DNA from: JAVBKV01 sp031553885 | GTDB lineage: Bacteria > Bacteroidota > Bacteroidia > Bacteroidales > Azobacteroidaceae | Assembly: GCA_031553885.1 (NCBI GenBank) | Contig: JAVBKV010000017.1 | Location: forward strand, 1 to 64,000 | Reading direction: 5' to 3' | Length of the DNA: 64,000 nucleotides | Part shown: positions 63,406 through 64,000 of the stretch, piece by piece | Layout of the letters: every line of letters begins with the position of its first letter | Position numbering within the stretch: position 1 is the first letter of the stretch | Notes under the pieces: model-generated | The model's input: the letters and a program-made list of their open reading frames with translations, nothing else | What the model was told of the DNA's origin: nothing | Database searches by the model: none | Program-made: the position numbers and the translations under genes

Positions 63406-64000
63406 ATGAAGTTGAGTAGGAAAATTTATATGTTATCAGTGTGTTTATGCGTATTATTCAATATTCAGGCACAAAAACCAACAGATTATGTAGATCCTTT
63501 TATAGGTTCGGGAGGTCATGGCCATGTATTTGTCGGGGCTAATGTACCGTATGGTGCGGTTCAGGTTGGGCCTTCCAACTTTTACAAAGGATGGGATTGG
63601 TGTTCGGGGTATAACTACCGGGACAGTGCAATAGTCGGATTTTCCCAACTGCATTTAAGTGGAACAGGGATAGGCGATCTTGGAGATATCCTGATTATGC
63701 CGTACATGGGAGATATAAAACTGAACAGGGGCCAAGAAAAAGAACGTTATAGCGGTTATGCATCCAGGTTTTCTCATGAAAACGAAAAGGTGAAACCCGG
63801 ATATTACAGTGTAAAACTCGACGATTACAACATCGATGTTGAACTTACTGCATCCGAGCGCGTGGGTTATCATAAGTATACTTTTCCACAAGGAGAAAAT
63901 GCCCGTATCATCATCGACCTGAAAGAAGGAATAAACGACAGGTCGGTTGATACATATATAGAATTGGCTGACAAATATACGATAAAGGGATACCGTTCGT
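63406..64000 (+). CDS. GH92 alpha-mannosidase-like protein (start of gene, cut by window edge)
   Basis: The frame starts at ATG 63406, begins with a signal peptide (VLFNIQAQ) and runs open to the end of the window (198 codons). The N-terminal GH92 fold is clear: YVDPFIGSGGHGHVFVGA, VPYGAVQVGPSN, WDWCSGYNY, GFSQLHLSGTG and LGDILIMPY. GH92 enzymes are calcium-dependent exo-alpha-mannosidases acting on N-glycans and yeast mannan. The catalytic part lies beyond the edge. Not within the main locus. Confidence 0.92.
   Translation, partial: MKLSRKIYMLSVCLCVLFNIQAQKPTDYVDPFIGSGGHGHVFVGANVPYGAVQVGPSNFYKGWDWCSGYNYRDSAIVGFSQLHLSGTGIGDLGDILIMPYMGDIKLNRGQEKERYSGYASRFSHENEKVKPGYYSVKLDDYNIDVELTASERVGYHKYTFPQGENARIIIDLKEGINDRSVDTYIELADKYTIKGYRS

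Overview
The window looks like chromosomal DNA from a Bacteroidales bacterium. It has SusC/SusD outer-membrane proteins, a type III glutamine synthetase, LL-diaminopimelate aminotransferase, a tricorn-like S41 protease, many lipoproteins whose signal peptides end in SC, TC or AC, and promoters of the Bacteroidetes TAnnTTTG type. The genus cannot be fixed from the sequence alone. No tRNA, rRNA or CRISPR array was seen.

Left edge (1-5.7 kb): a promoter firing off the left end, a TraB/GumN-family protein, and an IS630-family insertion sequence sitting 13 bp before the TraB start codon. Next come an ECF sigma factor with a small membrane partner, argS, and an HU-type DNA-binding protein.

Centre (5.9-36.9 kb): about 31 kb of minus-strand genes form one very large polysaccharide/glycoconjugate utilisation locus. 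In transcription order it encodes a PKD-domain lipoprotein, SusC, SusD, a 730-aa unknown lipoprotein, a PqaA-like hydrolase, a ChbG/YdjC deacetylase-like protein, a PHP phosphoesterase, a second PqaA-like hydrolase and a ceramidase-like protein. These are followed by two purple-acid-phosphatase-like enzymes, a GH2 exo-beta-glucosaminidase-like enzyme, an unclassified glycosidase-like protein, alkaline phosphatase, a GDPD/sialidase-like fusion and a LacI regulator. The last three genes are an aldolase of the DapA/NanA superfamily, a YhcH/NanQ-like lipoprotein and an MFS transporter. A DUF6807 (PmoA-like) gene just upstream has its own promoter. That promoter and the one before the PKD gene share the same composite element: an AAACGTTT palindrome and an ATGTT-N4-AACAT dyad exactly 26 bp apart. 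The five or more phosphohydrolases beside SusCD suggest a phosphorylated glycan, teichoic-acid-like polymer or glycolipid as substrate. This is an inference and the substrate is unknown.

A scar-like stretch (37.0-39.5 kb) holds a META-domain lipoprotein, a C-terminal MutS-like gene fragment, an AT-rich orphan membrane protein and about 0.6 kb of uninformative DNA.

Core metabolism (39.5-58.5 kb): a MalY/PatB-type aminotransferase, a SlyD-like isomerase followed by aroC, then a PurF-like amidotransferase, glnN, dapL and dapF on the minus strand. After these come a phosphopantetheinyl transferase, a lipoprotein and barrel pair, tgt, an LptF/G permease, a CotH-kinase lipoprotein and clpB.

Right edge (58.5-64 kb): a tricorn-like protease, two tandem helical paralogues (the second broken by a Trp-to-amber change), a 110-bp MITE-like inverted repeat, and the start of a GH92 alpha-mannosidase-like gene that leaves the window.
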